Of a stretch of 64,000 bases of DNA, positions 36,392 to 48,197 are shown one piece after another. Position 1 is the stretch's first letter, and each line of letters opens with the position of its first letter. Origin of the DNA: Polytrichum commune (Eukaryota > Streptophyta > Polytrichopsida > Polytrichales > Polytrichaceae); the NCBI GenBank assembly GCA_950295325.1, contig OX485806.1, forward strand, positions 36,272,001-36,336,000, given 5' to 3'. The notes below the pieces were generated by a model. It was given only the letters and a program-made list of their open reading frames with translations, searched no databases and was not told where the DNA came from. Both the position numbers and the translations under genes were made by a program.

Positions 36392-37115
36392 TAAGGTAGA
36401 GGGTGCTTAAACCAACACTTTAAGCTATTGCACATACATATGGCTATGTGGTTGATATATAAAATATATATTCATATTAGCCTTTGGGCTAAACATAGGT
36501 ATCAAGAAAGAAAAATTATTTTTAGTCTCAATTGAATATTTGATGAATATTCAAAGTCAAAACTACTAGCTTCCTTATACCAATCCATAGGCCCCGTGTA
36601 TGGCAACCTCGCATATGATGAGGACCCCCACCTTCATTGCCTAGAACCAACACAACATAGCTGGGTACTAGACCCAAACTACATCAAAGCCCAAGTAGTA
36701 ATGGAATGCAAAGCCACACGGCTACCTCCATGATCCCTCCCAGTTCGCTTGCAAAACCATCACCTTGCATCCCGGGAACCGACCCCCTTTGCATCCCGGG
36801 AAATGACCCTTTTGTGCTTTGTGGGCCTACCTCCTTGGGGTTGTGAATAGAATGACTAGAATAGGCATTGACAAGCCACCCTAATCCCACCTTGAACCAA
36901 CCCGAGATAGAGTGGAGCCCGTTACATACCCTACATGAAGGTCATGGAGGCCGCTATGAGGTGGCACCACTAATGGCACCTAAAACCGTCACTTCGTGGG
37001 CCCAGACACTCCTACACCGCCGGGTACGGTTCAAGGTTGTAGAGTGTTGGCAATTGGGAGGCGTTTATAGGTGTTGGTTTTGGATGGGGTGTTGGATTTA
37101 GCACCCTCTACCTTA
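36392..37115. mobile_element. MITE-like element with 30-nt imperfect TIR
   Basis: TAAGGTAGAGGGTGCT at 36,392 is repeated in inverted form ending at 37,115, with weaker similarity extending about 14 nt further inward. Interior has a repeated TGCATCCCGGGAA (36,765-36,801). No convincing duplication. Confidence 0.45.
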
Positions 37116-39506
37116 TTTACCATTGTAGAATCCGACATAGTCTCAACATAGGAGTAATAGGCTTGTAGAAAAGTTCAAACACTCAATGATTGAGGCTGAA
37201 CTCTTAGATGTATTGATTACATATTATCACGTGGAGATGTGTGGTGATGAGTTGCCAGATAAGTTAGAAGTGAAGATGGTGATTATAGTTTTGGAAAGAA
37301 TGGCCGAATGACTGTAAGTCGAATTAAAATGAATTAATTTGAAATTATTGTAAAGCATAATTCTTGAGATGCAAAGACGATGTGGCATTCGAAAGACATT
37401 ACCCCGGATTTTTGTCCTGACAAATTGCCATTGACCACTTGCCAAGCTATTGAGCTTCACGACCGAAATAGGTCAAAGACATAGAATGATAGATAATTCC
37501 CTAAAGATAGGACGTAATTACTCATGACAGAGAAAGCACAAATAAACCATAAGAGTAGAGAATAAGCATAATAAAGAAGGAATGAACAAAGGAAAGTATT
37601 AGATTGTGATTGTAATTCTTAATCCAATGTGACATTAACCCTTATAGACACTATCTCAGTCTTCCTAGAGACTTAATTCCCTGGGTTTGTTGTTTTAAGT
37701 CGTAGCGAAAACCTAACTACAAGGTCTCTATTTAAACTTAATTTTTTAAAAGTTGGAAGTCACCTTATTTGGAGGTCAACTTCACTAGCTTCAGTTCCAA
37801 TTCCAAGCTCCAAATTCCAAGCTTCACGCTTAGGCAAACAGTTTTATACAACTACAAAACTAAAAGTACCTAATCCCGGCGGACATACCAAAAATGTGGT
37901 AACAATTATTATGTCAATTGAAATAACAATTCACAATATTGGCCGGATGGGTGGACTACTCTAGTGCTTTCAAACAATGACCTTTTGAAATTTATAATCA
38001 TTCAAATACATTATATTCATATGACAATTTTTCATCCATGCAAACCACCCCAAGTTTATCAAAAGTCCATTATTTCATCCCTTACAAAACCGCTCTCCAT
38101 TCATTCTAAACTAACTTAAGTTGATCTAAAATTTATTCATCACACCTAATATTTGCTATCGCAAGGGGAGTTGACTCAAGGTACGTAATTTCCACCAATT
38201 TTCACACTAGCTAGCTTTGGTCGAGTTGGCCACCCTTCTAAGGAATAATATTTGAATGGATGACCTTTTGCCACCCTCTAAGTAATACTCCAATCAAGAC
38301 TAAAGCTAGAGCTTTAGTCACTAACTACTAACTCTATCTCTAATTAATATTTCTACCTCATGCCTCTAATGCTCAAATGTCGCAAAACCTTCAACAACCA
38401 ACAACCAACAATATTTTCATAATCACTACAACCAATAGCACTACAACCAAAATCACTAAAACTTGCAAGATTACAACAATAAATATGACAACCAAAATCA
38501 TTACAACCACCAATACAACCTACTAAACTTGGAATGGCAAATGTCTGCGGCCTTCAGTCCAGCAACCACATAACCACGTAACAGTCTACTCCAGCAACCA
38601 TATATTCAAACAACTGTTCACTCCAACATCCACACATTCACACAACAATTCTCCAATAAGGTTTACAAACCCTTTTAATTAATATCAATAAGGTTTACAA
38701 AACCTTTGATTAATATTAACTTTACTAGCATTCTAGGAAAAGAAGTGCCCACAAGGAGCACTGCCACCTACATGGAAGAATATAAAGAATAAAAAAATCA
38801 TAATCGAGAGAGAAAGTGAGAATGAGCCCGTCGTTAACATTTGAGGACTACCTCCTTCCAACCACAAGGCCTACCGCCCGTAGATTTGACTGTACTTAAA
38901 CCTAACGATCAGCGTCTATGACCAACTTTACACTACCTATGTTTCTTCTAAACCCGTAAGTCTTAAAGTCTTCATTTGCCGCCTTTTTGATCCACCAAGG
39001 CTTTGTCTTCATCCAAACACGCCTTCGTTCGTTCAACGTCTCCATCCGCATACGCCTTTATTAACACACATTTTCATCCGCACAATGACTTGCCAAGCCT
39101 TCAAGTATTATCTAATCATCTAACAATGCTAACTAATCCATATTAATCTAACTTCTAACAATGCTAACTAATCCATATTAGTCTAACTTCTAACAATTAT
39201 TTTTCTTCCTTAACTAGGTAGTGAGCCTTAAAGGCAAACTACGAGCGGTTTGGGTGGCTCACAATCTAATTTAGTCATTTGCAAATAGTGTATGGAATAC
39301 TGAACACCCTAAATAGAATAATGAATTATTATATTTATTGTCATATTGTATTTTTAGTCATTATACTTAATACCGGTCTAATGACACTTCTTGAAAATTT
39401 GTTTATAAAATTTACCATTATCGATGATTGAAATGTGAATGAAATTTGGGATGCTAGTTATGGAAACAAAGTTTGGTAAATTCTACATCCCACCGATCTC
39501 GTAATG
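37116..39506. other. Noncoding tract left of the giant hAT
   Basis: No gene. 38,390-38,540 is A/C-rich low-complexity sequence and 39,117-39,200 contains two 35-bp tandem copies (TCTAACAATGCTAACTAATC). Confidence 0.45.
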
Positions 39507-39514
39507 AAATACCT
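39507..39514. repeat. Left target-site duplication of giant hAT
   Basis: AAATACCT, identical to 55,249-55,256. It fits the nnnTAnnn pattern described for the Buster branch of hAT elements. Confidence 0.9.
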
Positions 39515-39605
39515 CAGGGTTGTCTATTGTGTCGTGACGGAGGGTAATCCCGGCATAATGTCGTGCCGTCACGACATTATGCCGGATGCTGTCTTTATCC
39601 TGACG
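39515..39605. repeat. Left TIR and subterminal hairpin
   Basis: After the terminal 13 bp comes GTGTCGTGACGG and then a perfect palindrome with 14-bp arms, GGCATAATGTCGTG, loop CCGT, and the complement. The GTCGTGACGG motif recurs in both orientations here and at the right end, as expected for transposase binding sites. Confidence 0.75.
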
Positions 39606-39730
39606 GACTTGAATTTTACCGATTTTTTTGTGTAATTACATTAACCCATTTCTGACACGTAGGATTTACAATGTCCACGTGTGATGACATGTCAGCAAAG
39701 TAAAGGTAAAGTGGGGAAAAATTTACTAGA

Positions 39731-39980
39731 GCCCGTCCGCCCCCCCGTCCGCCTCCGTTCCCAACCCCCGTTCGCCCCCGTCCGCTCCCGTTCCCCACCC
39801 CCGTCCGCTCCCGTTCCCAACCCCCGTCCGCTCCCGTTCCCCGCCCCGTCCCCAACCCGTCCGCTCCCCCGTCCGCCCCCCCCCCTCTCCCGTCCGCTCC
39901 CCCGTCCGTCCGCTCCCCCCCCCCTCCGTCCGCTCCCCGTCCTCTCCCCCCCCCCCCCTTCCGTCCGCTCCCCCGTCCGA
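39731..39980 (+). repeat. C-rich array 1
   Basis: Degenerate tandem units of CCGTCCGC and CCCGTTCCC, strongly C-rich on the plus strand. It ends ten bases before a TATA-like box that leads to the transposase gene. Confidence 0.85.
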
Positions 39981-39989
39981 TTCGAATAC

Positions 39990-39996
39990 TATAAAT
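39990..39996 (+). promoter_or_regulatory. TATA-like box of transposase
   Basis: TATAAAT immediately after C-rich array 1 and about 230 bases before the ATG. A splice-acceptor-like TTTGCAG ends at 40,212, so a 5'-UTR intron is possible. Confidence 0.45.
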
Positions 39997-40226
39997 TGAG
40001 GGTTCAAGGTGCCATTTTTGCCTCCACTGACATAGTGTGTCTCAAGTCTTTTGATTCTCCTTTGAGGAGTGAGGATTGAATGTGTGAGACCCGAATGCAG
40101 AGGATACTTTGTCCAATCTAGTGACTGTGAATTAGGGTTGCCCTTGTGGCACTCTTGAACAGGACCTAGTATGCGATCAAAGTTACTTGCTCTAACTTGT
40201 TTGTATTTGCAGGTTTTGTTGAAGTC

Positions 40227-43200
40227 ATGCCGCGCCGAAATGATGCATGGGATCATTGGTACGAGGATAAGGGGATGGTTCCCGGTAAATCACAAAGGCA
40301 GGTTAAATGTAGGTTTTGCCCGTTCGTCATATCTTACCGAGGAAATAGAATGTTGGCCCACCTTGGTTATAGACCTCCTGTAGGGGGTGCTTGTGATGTT
40401 TCCACATGTAGGATGGTACCCCCACATATTAGGGTCTTGTTTGAACATTGCGGAGGCATTGTGCCCTTACATGTAGGCATTGTAAATGAGGACTCTCCAG
40501 TGCCAGATATTGTACCTCTGGAGCCTATTATAGCGGACTCCGTAATTAGTGAAACAGAGCCTTTGCTTATGTCCCAATCCACTCAACATTCTGATGTTGT
40601 GATATATGGCACACCTCCTCGTGAACTACGTCAACTCAACATAATGGAGGGGTTCAATGTGTCAACAAAACAACTCCTTGATAGAGCATGGGCAATGGCT
40701 TTTTATGAAGCTAACATTCCTTTCAACATTGTGAGACATCCTGCATTTGTTCATGCTGTGCGTGAAACTGCCCGTCATCGAATGCCAGCCTACACACCAC
40801 CATCGTACAATGCCATCCGTACGAAGTTGTTAACTGATAAAAAGGTTGACCTAGATAGGCAAGTGAAGGAGAAGCTGGGGAATTCCGTTGACAAATATGG
40901 CGTTACAATATGTTGTGATGGATGGGACAACGTGCAAAACCGACCTCTCCTAAACGTTCTTCAATGTGGCACAAAGGGAGACGTTTTCTTGGGTACCATT
41001 GACACCACGAGAAATCACAAGGATCATGTCTACGTTGCTGCTCAAATTCAACCATTTGTGGAAAAGGTTGGTCGACATAATGTGGTCCAAGTTTGCACCG
41101 ACAATGCCCCAGTTATGGCCTCCGCTGCTCGCGACTTGATTCGAGCAATCCCGATCTATATTTTCAAGGATGTGCTGCACATTGCCTAGATCTCCTCTTA
41201 GAAGATTGGGGGAAGGAGGAATGGGTGAAAAAGTTGGTAAAAAAAGCGCGCCATATTTGTGTATTTGTTAAAAACCATCATGCTTCTCAAGCTATATTCC
41301 GGAGGTTGTCACCAAATCTCTCACTCCGCCTACCTGTAGAGACCCGTTTTGCAACGAACTTCATCATGATAGAACGTCTTCTCCAAGTACGCAATGCTTT
41401 GGAAAGAATGGTGGTTGATGAGGATTGGCCTACTCTAATGCGTGATATGAGGAGGAGATCTCGCACCTCTTACATGAAGGGCTCTGCTGTGCGAAGCTTT
41501 ATACGTTCTGATGGATTCTGGAACACGTGCGAAAATTTCTTGTATATGGTGATCCCGGTTGTTAAAGCTCTTCGTGTATTTGATGGCAAGGCGCCTGCAA
41601 TGGGAATGGCTTGGAGGGTCATGCATGATTTACAAACCCATATTCGTGGATTCGGTAAACCTCCATTTCGCTTAAGCCCTGAGCTTGCTGCAAATGCTAT
41701 GCTAACGTTTCAAAATAGATGGAGGTTGATGTTGAATGATCTACATTGGGCTGGAGCGATGTTAAATCCGCTTCTACGTGGTTGGGCCCCACTCCATGAG
41801 GATGAGAATTCGAGGACAATCCTAAATCGAGTTCTTCGCAGGCTTGCTCAAGATGAGGACACTTATGTCCAAATCCTCCACCAGTACCAAGATTTCCTTG
41901 AAAATCGAGGGCCTTTTGCTGATTCTACTGACCCGAGCGTGCATGCCGCACCTCTCCATGAATGGTGGGATGCAATGGGAGGTGGAGCTAAAGCCCTCCA
42001 AACAATAGCAAGACGTATCCTTGCACAAGTATGTTCCGCATCCGCATGTGAACGCAATTGGAGCATGTACTCATATGTTCACAACAAGAGTCGCAATCGC
42101 TTGAAGCATAGTCGTGCCGAGGACCTCGTCTACATATATACCAATAGTAGGCTCATTCGACATCGGAGGGGCCCAAGACCTGCGCAATGGTACGAATTGA
42201 ATGAGGTCCATTCTGACGATGACCTTGACGAAGAAGATGACAACGAAGATGATGTGGATCCAAATGATAGGGCCGGAAATGATGATGACAACAATGTTGA
42301 TGACATCGACTTTGATTTGGATGACCTCGATTCCGAGAATCATGATTCAGAATATGAGGATGGCAATGGTAGTGATGGAAACCTTGGGGTGTTTGATTTT
42401 GATGAACCGGATGTCCCCCAACATAACGACGGAATGCATGACGATCATGAGGGGTCTATTGGAGGACGGCCTTTTGAAACTGTCCACACTGGACAAGGGT
42501 TTCGCCCTGACCATAATGTTGCTATGGGGGCAAGTGAGAATGTAGGAATTGAAGTAGATTCCTTGCAACCTCGGAGCGATTATCTTTCTTTTGGTGAAGG
42601 TGACAATGTACTACCCGCAAATGAGCCAACGCACGTTCAACAGGATCCACTTCCAGCCCGAGTACATTCTGAATCCATGGACGCCTCCCTCATATCCAAC
42701 CATCGTATAGAAGATCAAACGCCCAATGTTCCTGAAATGCCTACAACTCGATTCCGTGCTCTTCAAAGAATTGCATCAACCTCTACGGTGCAAGTGCATG
42801 CACAAGGTCAACGTCGTCCTCTCACTCGAAGTATTGCCAATACTTCTGGATTGGGTGTTTCACGTGCAATTGCGGTGGGTGCTACTTTGGTTGCTATACA
42901 CAATGTTTCAAGAAATGTTACTACAGAGGCGCCACGTCGTCAATCTGTTCGTCGACATGTTGTTGAAAACATACCAATTGCAATTCCATCCGCATCAGTT
43001 TCACTTCCACACAGTCAATCCAATGGAACAGGTGGCCTTGGAGTTGGAGGCGGAAGTACAACGGGGGATGTTTTTATAGATGGAAGTAGAGATGAAGTGC
43101 ACTCAAGTCGTGGTACGGGTGGAGGGCGTCAGAGAACTACGAGAGGTGTCAAACGTACTAGGAAGAGGTATCAGAGAAGATCGCTTCCGTTTACTGCTGA

Positions 43201-43306
43201 AGACTACAATGAAGATGAGGGTAGACCACATCTAGATGAAAATGGCATACATGATGCAGAGGACTCCCGGCCGACCAAGAAGATAATTTTCTCACAACGT
43301 GACTGA
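40227..43306 (+). pseudogene. BED zinc-finger hAT transposase, frameshifted
   Basis: The start is the ATG at 40,227 (MPRRNDAWDHW), 15 bases after an acceptor-like TTTGCAG. Domain order: BED-type finger (KCRFCPF, later AHLGY, residues 25-50), a DUF659 region with CCDGWDN and CTDNAPVM (about residues 230-300) holding the two expected catalytic aspartates, CAAHCLDLLLEDWGK, and a C-terminal hAT dimerisation region (HEWWDAMGGG, then ACERNWS with the likely catalytic Glu, about 41,955-42,065). Then follow a strongly acidic run (42,205-42,370) and a 300-residue disordered tail ending with RTRKRYQRR. The frame slips by one base near 41,147, inside the catalytic core, so this copy is probably inactive unless the slip is an assembly error. 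Transposases of this kind cut and paste the element by its TIRs. Confidence 0.88.
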
Positions 43307-44158
43307 TAGTTGCATCTTCGGAGCGCAACTCCCCAAACGGATGATGATTGCAGCACAGACGAGTCTGAAGAGGACCCAAGATGTGTCGAAGCAAATGATC
43401 CCACAGTACGGATTCGAACGTAATGGTTTGGCACAAATGTGGTATTTCGGTGCTCCCACGTACTCCCATAATTTATTACTTATGTCAAAATTGATACAAG
43501 TTACAACCTTAGGGTCTTTGATAAGATATTTAGGCCACAAAGCGAACGTTACCTTCAAAGTTGTATCATTTTATTATAGTAATAAAATTATTTATTGCAT
43601 GTTTTAAAAAAAATTTAAAATACAATATGGTTGTCAACTTGGTATTACAATTAATCTCCAATAACATGTTATGCCTTTATTAATTACTATTTTGTATTAT
43701 TCTTACTGTGAATGGAGTTTTATGTTTATTTATTGAATTTCTTAAAGAAATTGCTTTTACAAATATTGCAATCTCCTATTGCTCGATTGTACATGCTTCG
43801 TTGGTGACATCCTCTTTTTGAAGACCTTTCTATCCGTTTTATATAATTATATCTTTATGTGGTATTCAATATTGACTATGTAGTTAATAGTACTTTTGGT
43901 TAGACTATCATATGAATTACTAATATTCAAGTAAGTTTTTAAAAGTTTCGAATAACATTAAAACATGTGGCATCCATATGCTATCTTTTGCACGATCTTA
44001 GAAATGACAACTTGTCGGTAAATCCTCTTTATATTACATATTCTTTGAACATGAAATATGTTCATTGTGTCCAAAGTCTTCATCCGTTCCTATACAACTT
44101 TCTAAACATGGTACAAAACTGCCTAATCCGAATCTGAATCGAGGTGTATTGTAGCTGA
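43307..44158. other. Transposase 3' flank, mostly AT-rich
   Basis: Directly after the double stop TGA-TAG the same frame stays open for about 36 codons and reads acidic (STDESEEDP), ending TAA near 43,425. The rest is AT-rich and noncoding. Confidence 0.4.
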
Positions 44159-44396
44159 AGTAGATCCTCGTCATGCTCGTGATGATTCCCCCGCTTCCAT
44201 GCTTCGCGTTATTCCACGGGTGAGATATGGACGACTACCAGGAGACAATGAAACCGTATTACGTGGTCTAGGCCCACCATTTAGCCATCTCAATACGCAA
44301 CTCTATACAAGAGTGCATCAATTGCAGCCAACTACAGCCTGTTCTTGTGGTACCCCACCTCTAACTGCAATTCAAATCTCGGATCCCGTTCCGTAG
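44159..44396 (+). CDS. Coding-like fragment, function unknown
   Basis: A forward frame reads DPRHARDDSPASMLRVIPRV and continues RYGRLPGDNETVLRGLGPPF to the point where it meets the end of the minus-strand RING-like gene (44,332). Codon usage looks protein-like but there is no obvious start, and part overlaps the opposite gene. It may be an exon remnant. Confidence 0.25.
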
Positions 44397-46367
44397 GCAT
44401 GTCATCTGCATCTTCTTCCAAATCATGCTCCGATACTGATTCGAGACCTGCTGCATTATACCAAGGAGGATGAGTGCCTCTCTTTAATTGTCTGCTGGTT
44501 GTATCCCAATGCCATTCAAGAATTTGGTACAAAAATCTTTTCAAGCCATGATCGGGGGGATTGTTGGGATACAACTCGTCTGCAACATACAAAATTTGAC
44601 GTGCATTCCGTGTCCAGTCGCCATCTCTGTTCTCGTGCCATAGCTCAACCTTGGTACAATTGTATAACCAACTCCACTCAACATTCTCCCCATCAAACTC
44701 TTGAAGATCGAAGGGAAAGTCCCATGGCTTTAATACCCAGTCGTTAGGCATGTAATCCCGAAGGCCAAATTAGAGGTACAAACGAGGGTGGAAGGGTGAT
44801 CTGCAATGAGGACATTGGCGTTTCTTGATCATATTCCATATTAGACATTGTGGATGGAATTGGGCCCCACATGATCCACCTTGAAAGCATCCCTCTGGGC
44901 CAAATGGACATTGGCAAATCGCACACGCGGTTCCGTCGAAGACCATTGAATGTGGATTTGGCCATAACAACTCACCCCTCATGCGGAATGGATATTCATG
45001 CACTTGGGTCACATCCCAATGGTGATCTGGGTCGGTCACTTGACGCCAATCGATGCTCCCGTTTGGCAATGTCCACTCATTAGTTATATCCCACATACTA
45101 GGGCACATAGGCTCATTTTCTGGCCATGACGTGAGCATCATGTTCCGCATTCTCTGATTGCGGTTCCATTATTTCTGGATGCTCTCAAACTCAGCTTCAA
45201 ATTGACGAGCCTTGGTCATAGCAAGCAATGTGCTTGTCCTCATATTTTTGCGCTCCACAATCGCATCCAACAGAAATTTCTTCAACCTTGCATTCTGCTC
45301 CTCCAGTCCGTCAATCTTGGCTTCGTGATCAACAACCACTTCATTGACCACTTGAAGTTGTTGTTGCATGTCCATCACCTCTTTTTGCAAAGCCTCCATC
45401 TTTCCTCGCATTACTTCATTCCTCATACATACGTCCAGAGCTTGTGACTTTGCAATCTGGACCTCCTGTAAAGTTGTGTCCCTCTCTGCTTCCAAAGACT
45501 GAAGGTTAATTGGTGTACTACTTGAACTGCCAACCTCCCCCATCGTAAGTGTTGCAACTTTATTTTCCAACTCGAAAATCCTTACTTTATACTCACGAAT
45601 TTCCGCGGCATGTTGCTTATACAATTCCTCCATTCTGCTCTCCATCGGGTCCGCTCCAAGTTCATCAAGGTTTACCTCGTTTAGGGCCTCGTTAACCACC
45701 CTCGTTGATCAAGTTGTTGACCTCGATCCATATGCTCAAACGCCTCCTCGATGGCCATCTCCACGTCATTGGCTGGTCGTTTACGATTACGTGGTTTTTT
45801 TGGTTCCCGACTCTCTGGAATTGGGGCCCCAGGCTCATCCACTAGTCGAGGATTCCTCCTAAACCACTCCGGAACGGGAGTGTATGGAATATCTGGAACT
45901 GTGCATTTAGTGAATGCAATTCCAATACCCCCAAATTTTTGACCATGCAGGGTAGCCAAACTTGACCAATCCACCCTAACTCGCAACACGTGCTCCGCAT
46001 ACATCATACACGCCACCGACTTTGGAATTGCACTCTTGGGCCATATATCCAAATTGGAGATACTTCTAAGTATCGTTAGGAATCTCCATTTTGCCTCCAC
46101 GTCATCAAGCTGCATATAACTCGCACTGATGGCCTTGCAATGTCGCTCGTGATAAGGTCTTGGCCACAACCGATCAAAGTGAGGGAAACCCACGTACTGC
46201 ATTGCAGTCTTCGCTGACCACGGTTGTGGTACATTCTTCCAACGTGCCCTGGCTTTTTGGGTGTTGTCATCATAAACATCCCACTCCAACCCAGCGGCCT
46301 TGCGTACATGTGATCTGTGACAACCTGATCCTCCATTTGCCATGTCTCCAGATCCTCCACTTGCCAT
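44332..46367 (-). pseudogene. Cargo gene 2: coiled-coil and RING-like protein, broken
   Basis: One gene of about 680 codons is split by three lesions. The likely start is the ATG at 46,367 (MASGGSGDMANGG); an in-frame GTG lies ten codons upstream. Order: an unrecognised Trp-rich N-terminal domain (45,900-46,300), a basic patch EPKKPRNRKRP, a frameshift near 45,695, a coiled coil (about 45,190-45,690, heptad-like Leu/Glu/Gln), an in-frame TAA at 45,169-45,171, a RING-like zinc cluster (CAIC, then GSCGAQFHPQC, then CPHCR; 44,790-44,930), another in-frame TAA at 44,770-44,772, and a Trp/acidic tail. The histidine of the usual CGH triplet is replaced (CGA). RING proteins are often ubiquitin ligases; that role is inference here. 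The lesions leave the same frame on either side of both stops. Confidence 0.7.
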
Positions 46368-46830
46368 GTCTGGAAATCCTTCACTTGCCGTGTCCACCCA
46401 AATCGTAGTTTCTAATTCTAATCTAGAACTCTAATTTTTAAATTACTAATTGCACTTCATAATAGTGCTACAAAACATCCAAGCATACACTTTAAAATAG
46501 TGTTGCTGTGGAATTAGTTCAAAAATGTCATTAAAAATTAAAGTTCAAAAATTCAGCACACCCTTCGAGCACCCCGCTACCAGCGCTTACGCAGAGGCCA
46601 GCTGACTGGGCGCGTCACAAGGAATATGCCAAAAATGCAATATGCCACGTCACAAGAAAATATCCACGTGGATCACACCCACAAACATGTCAGTAAAAAA
46701 AGTATAAAAGGATCCCAAAAAAGGGATCCTTAACTCCTCCGAGCACCCCGCTACCCCGCACTCTGTAGTAGAGGAGGGTCGTCCGGGCGCCCACAAGGAG
46801 TGGAGTGGGGTATGTAAGTGGTCCCCTCCA
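46368..46830. other. Upstream region of cargo gene 2
   Basis: About 460 bases between gene 2 and its putative TATA box, with no frame. It has a small palindrome GGATCCCAAAAAAGGGATCC (46,710-46,729) and a plus-strand TATAAAAG at 46,703-46,710. Confidence 0.4.
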
Positions 46831-46841
46831 CTTATATATCC
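46831..46841 (-). promoter_or_regulatory. TATA-like box of cargo gene 2
   Basis: Reads GGATATATAAG on the minus strand, lies just left of C-rich array 2 and about 460 bases before the gene 2 ATG. Same array-then-TATA order as for the transposase and kinase genes. Confidence 0.4.
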
Positions 46842-46851
46842 CTCCATCCAC

Positions 46852-47566
46852 TCCCCGTTCCCCCCCAGTCCGCGCCCGTTCCCCTCCCAGTCCGCACCCG
46901 TTCCCGCCCCCGTCCGCACCCGTTCCCCCCCAGTCCGCACCCGTTCCCTCCCGTCCGCGCCCGTTCCCCCCCAGTCCGCGCCCGTTCCCCTCCCAGTCCG
47001 CACCCGTTCCCGCCCCCGTCCGCACCCGTTCCCCCCCAGTCCGCACCCGTTCCCTCCCGTCCGCGCCCGTTCCCCCCCAGTCCGCACCCGTTCCCTCCCG
47101 TCCGCACCCGTTACCCCCCAGTCCGCACCCGTTCCCTCCCGTCCGCGCCCGTTACCCCCCAGTCCGCACCCGTTCCCGCCCCCATTCGCACCCGTTCCCT
47201 TACGTCCGCCCCCCGCGTTCCCCCCCCGTCCCCGCGTTCCCCCACGTCCGCCCCATGTTCCCCTCCTTCCGCACCACGTTCCCTCCCATTCCCGCCCCGT
47301 TCCCTTCCGTCCGCCCGCCCTCCCGCGTTCCAGTACGTCCGCCCCCGCGTTCCCTACGTCCGCCCCCTCGTTCCCTACGTCCGCCCCCTAGTTCCCCTCC
47401 GTCCGCCCCATGTTCCCCTCCGTCCGCTCCCCTCAGTCCGCTCCTGCGTTCCCCCCGTCCGCTCCAACGTTCCCATAAGTCCGCCCCATGTTCCCCTACG
47501 TCCGCTTTAGAGTTCCCCTGCGTCCGCTCTAGAGTTCCCATACGTCCGCTCCCGAGTTCCCCTTGA
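46852..47566 (+). repeat. C-rich array 2 (largest)
   Basis: About 710 bases of 20-21-bp units (GTCCGCACCCGTTCCC and variants), with a higher-order repeat of about 109 bp at 46,863 and 46,972, degenerating to the right. The long Pro-rich frames here reflect composition, not a gene. Confidence 0.9.
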
Positions 47567-47575
47567 ATCTGCACT

Positions 47576-47716
47576 TTTTAATTTTTTTTGGAAGTTTGGA
47601 TATAGTCTCGGTTTTTGGCTCTCAAAAATTCATATGAAGTCCAAAAAATGAGTTCTTGGTATCCATGGATAGGTAATGAAGTCCTCTACATGAATATGCA
47701 ATAATATTTCTACTGC
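47576..47716. repeat. Array-associated module, copy 1
   Basis: A 140-bp AT-rich block with GGCTCTCAAAAATTCATATG and GGATAGGTAATGAAGTCCTC, nearly identical to 51,136-51,276 and shared in shortened form at 54,677-54,760. Each copy borders a C-rich array. Confidence 0.85.
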
Positions 47717-47749
47717 ACATTCCCGCGTCCCCCCATCCGCACCCCATCT

Positions 47750-48197
47750 AACTTAGGCCCTTCGCAAATAATATATGTGACACTAAATATCATTACCGGT
47801 GTACTTATCCACACAAAACTAATGAAGGATCCCTTAAGCAACAAAGTAACCAATGTAGTATGATGACCAACAAATTATCACCCCTATGGAGATTTTTTAT
47901 CTATACAACAATTTGTCGTAAGAACAAATACACTAAAATATACATATTTGCTACTCTATATATAATATTAAAATTTCAAAATTTGTAAGACAACGATGAA
48001 CATGCATAGAAGTATGCAATAATAAGCGGTTGGTTGAAATTTTAAATAAAAAAAAAAATCATAGAAGTGGTACAACATATTGTACAAGTAATAACTTTAT
48101 TATTGCGACGACGGCACAAATGCCCTTTATAAATCACATACATGAACAAACCATGCACGATTTAATATTCCACTTCATTCCGTCAACTTGTCTTCCG
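47750..48197. other. AT-rich spacer
   Basis: No frame or repeat beyond a short M1-like TGACACTAAATAT patch near 47,765. Confidence 0.4.

Noticed and set aside
40227-43306. The transposase frame change as an intron or programmed slip
   Set aside because: The two frames overlap by about 97 nt with no GT..AG pair or slippery site; a single-base deletion is the simplest reading.
46703-46710. Plus-strand TATAAAAG as a promoter
   Set aside because: No plus-strand gene follows; only the C-rich array lies downstream.
46805-47566. Long Pro/Arg-rich open frames (about 250 codons) in the C-rich array
   Set aside because: They are open in several frames because the unit is a C-rich tandem repeat; there is no start context or domain.
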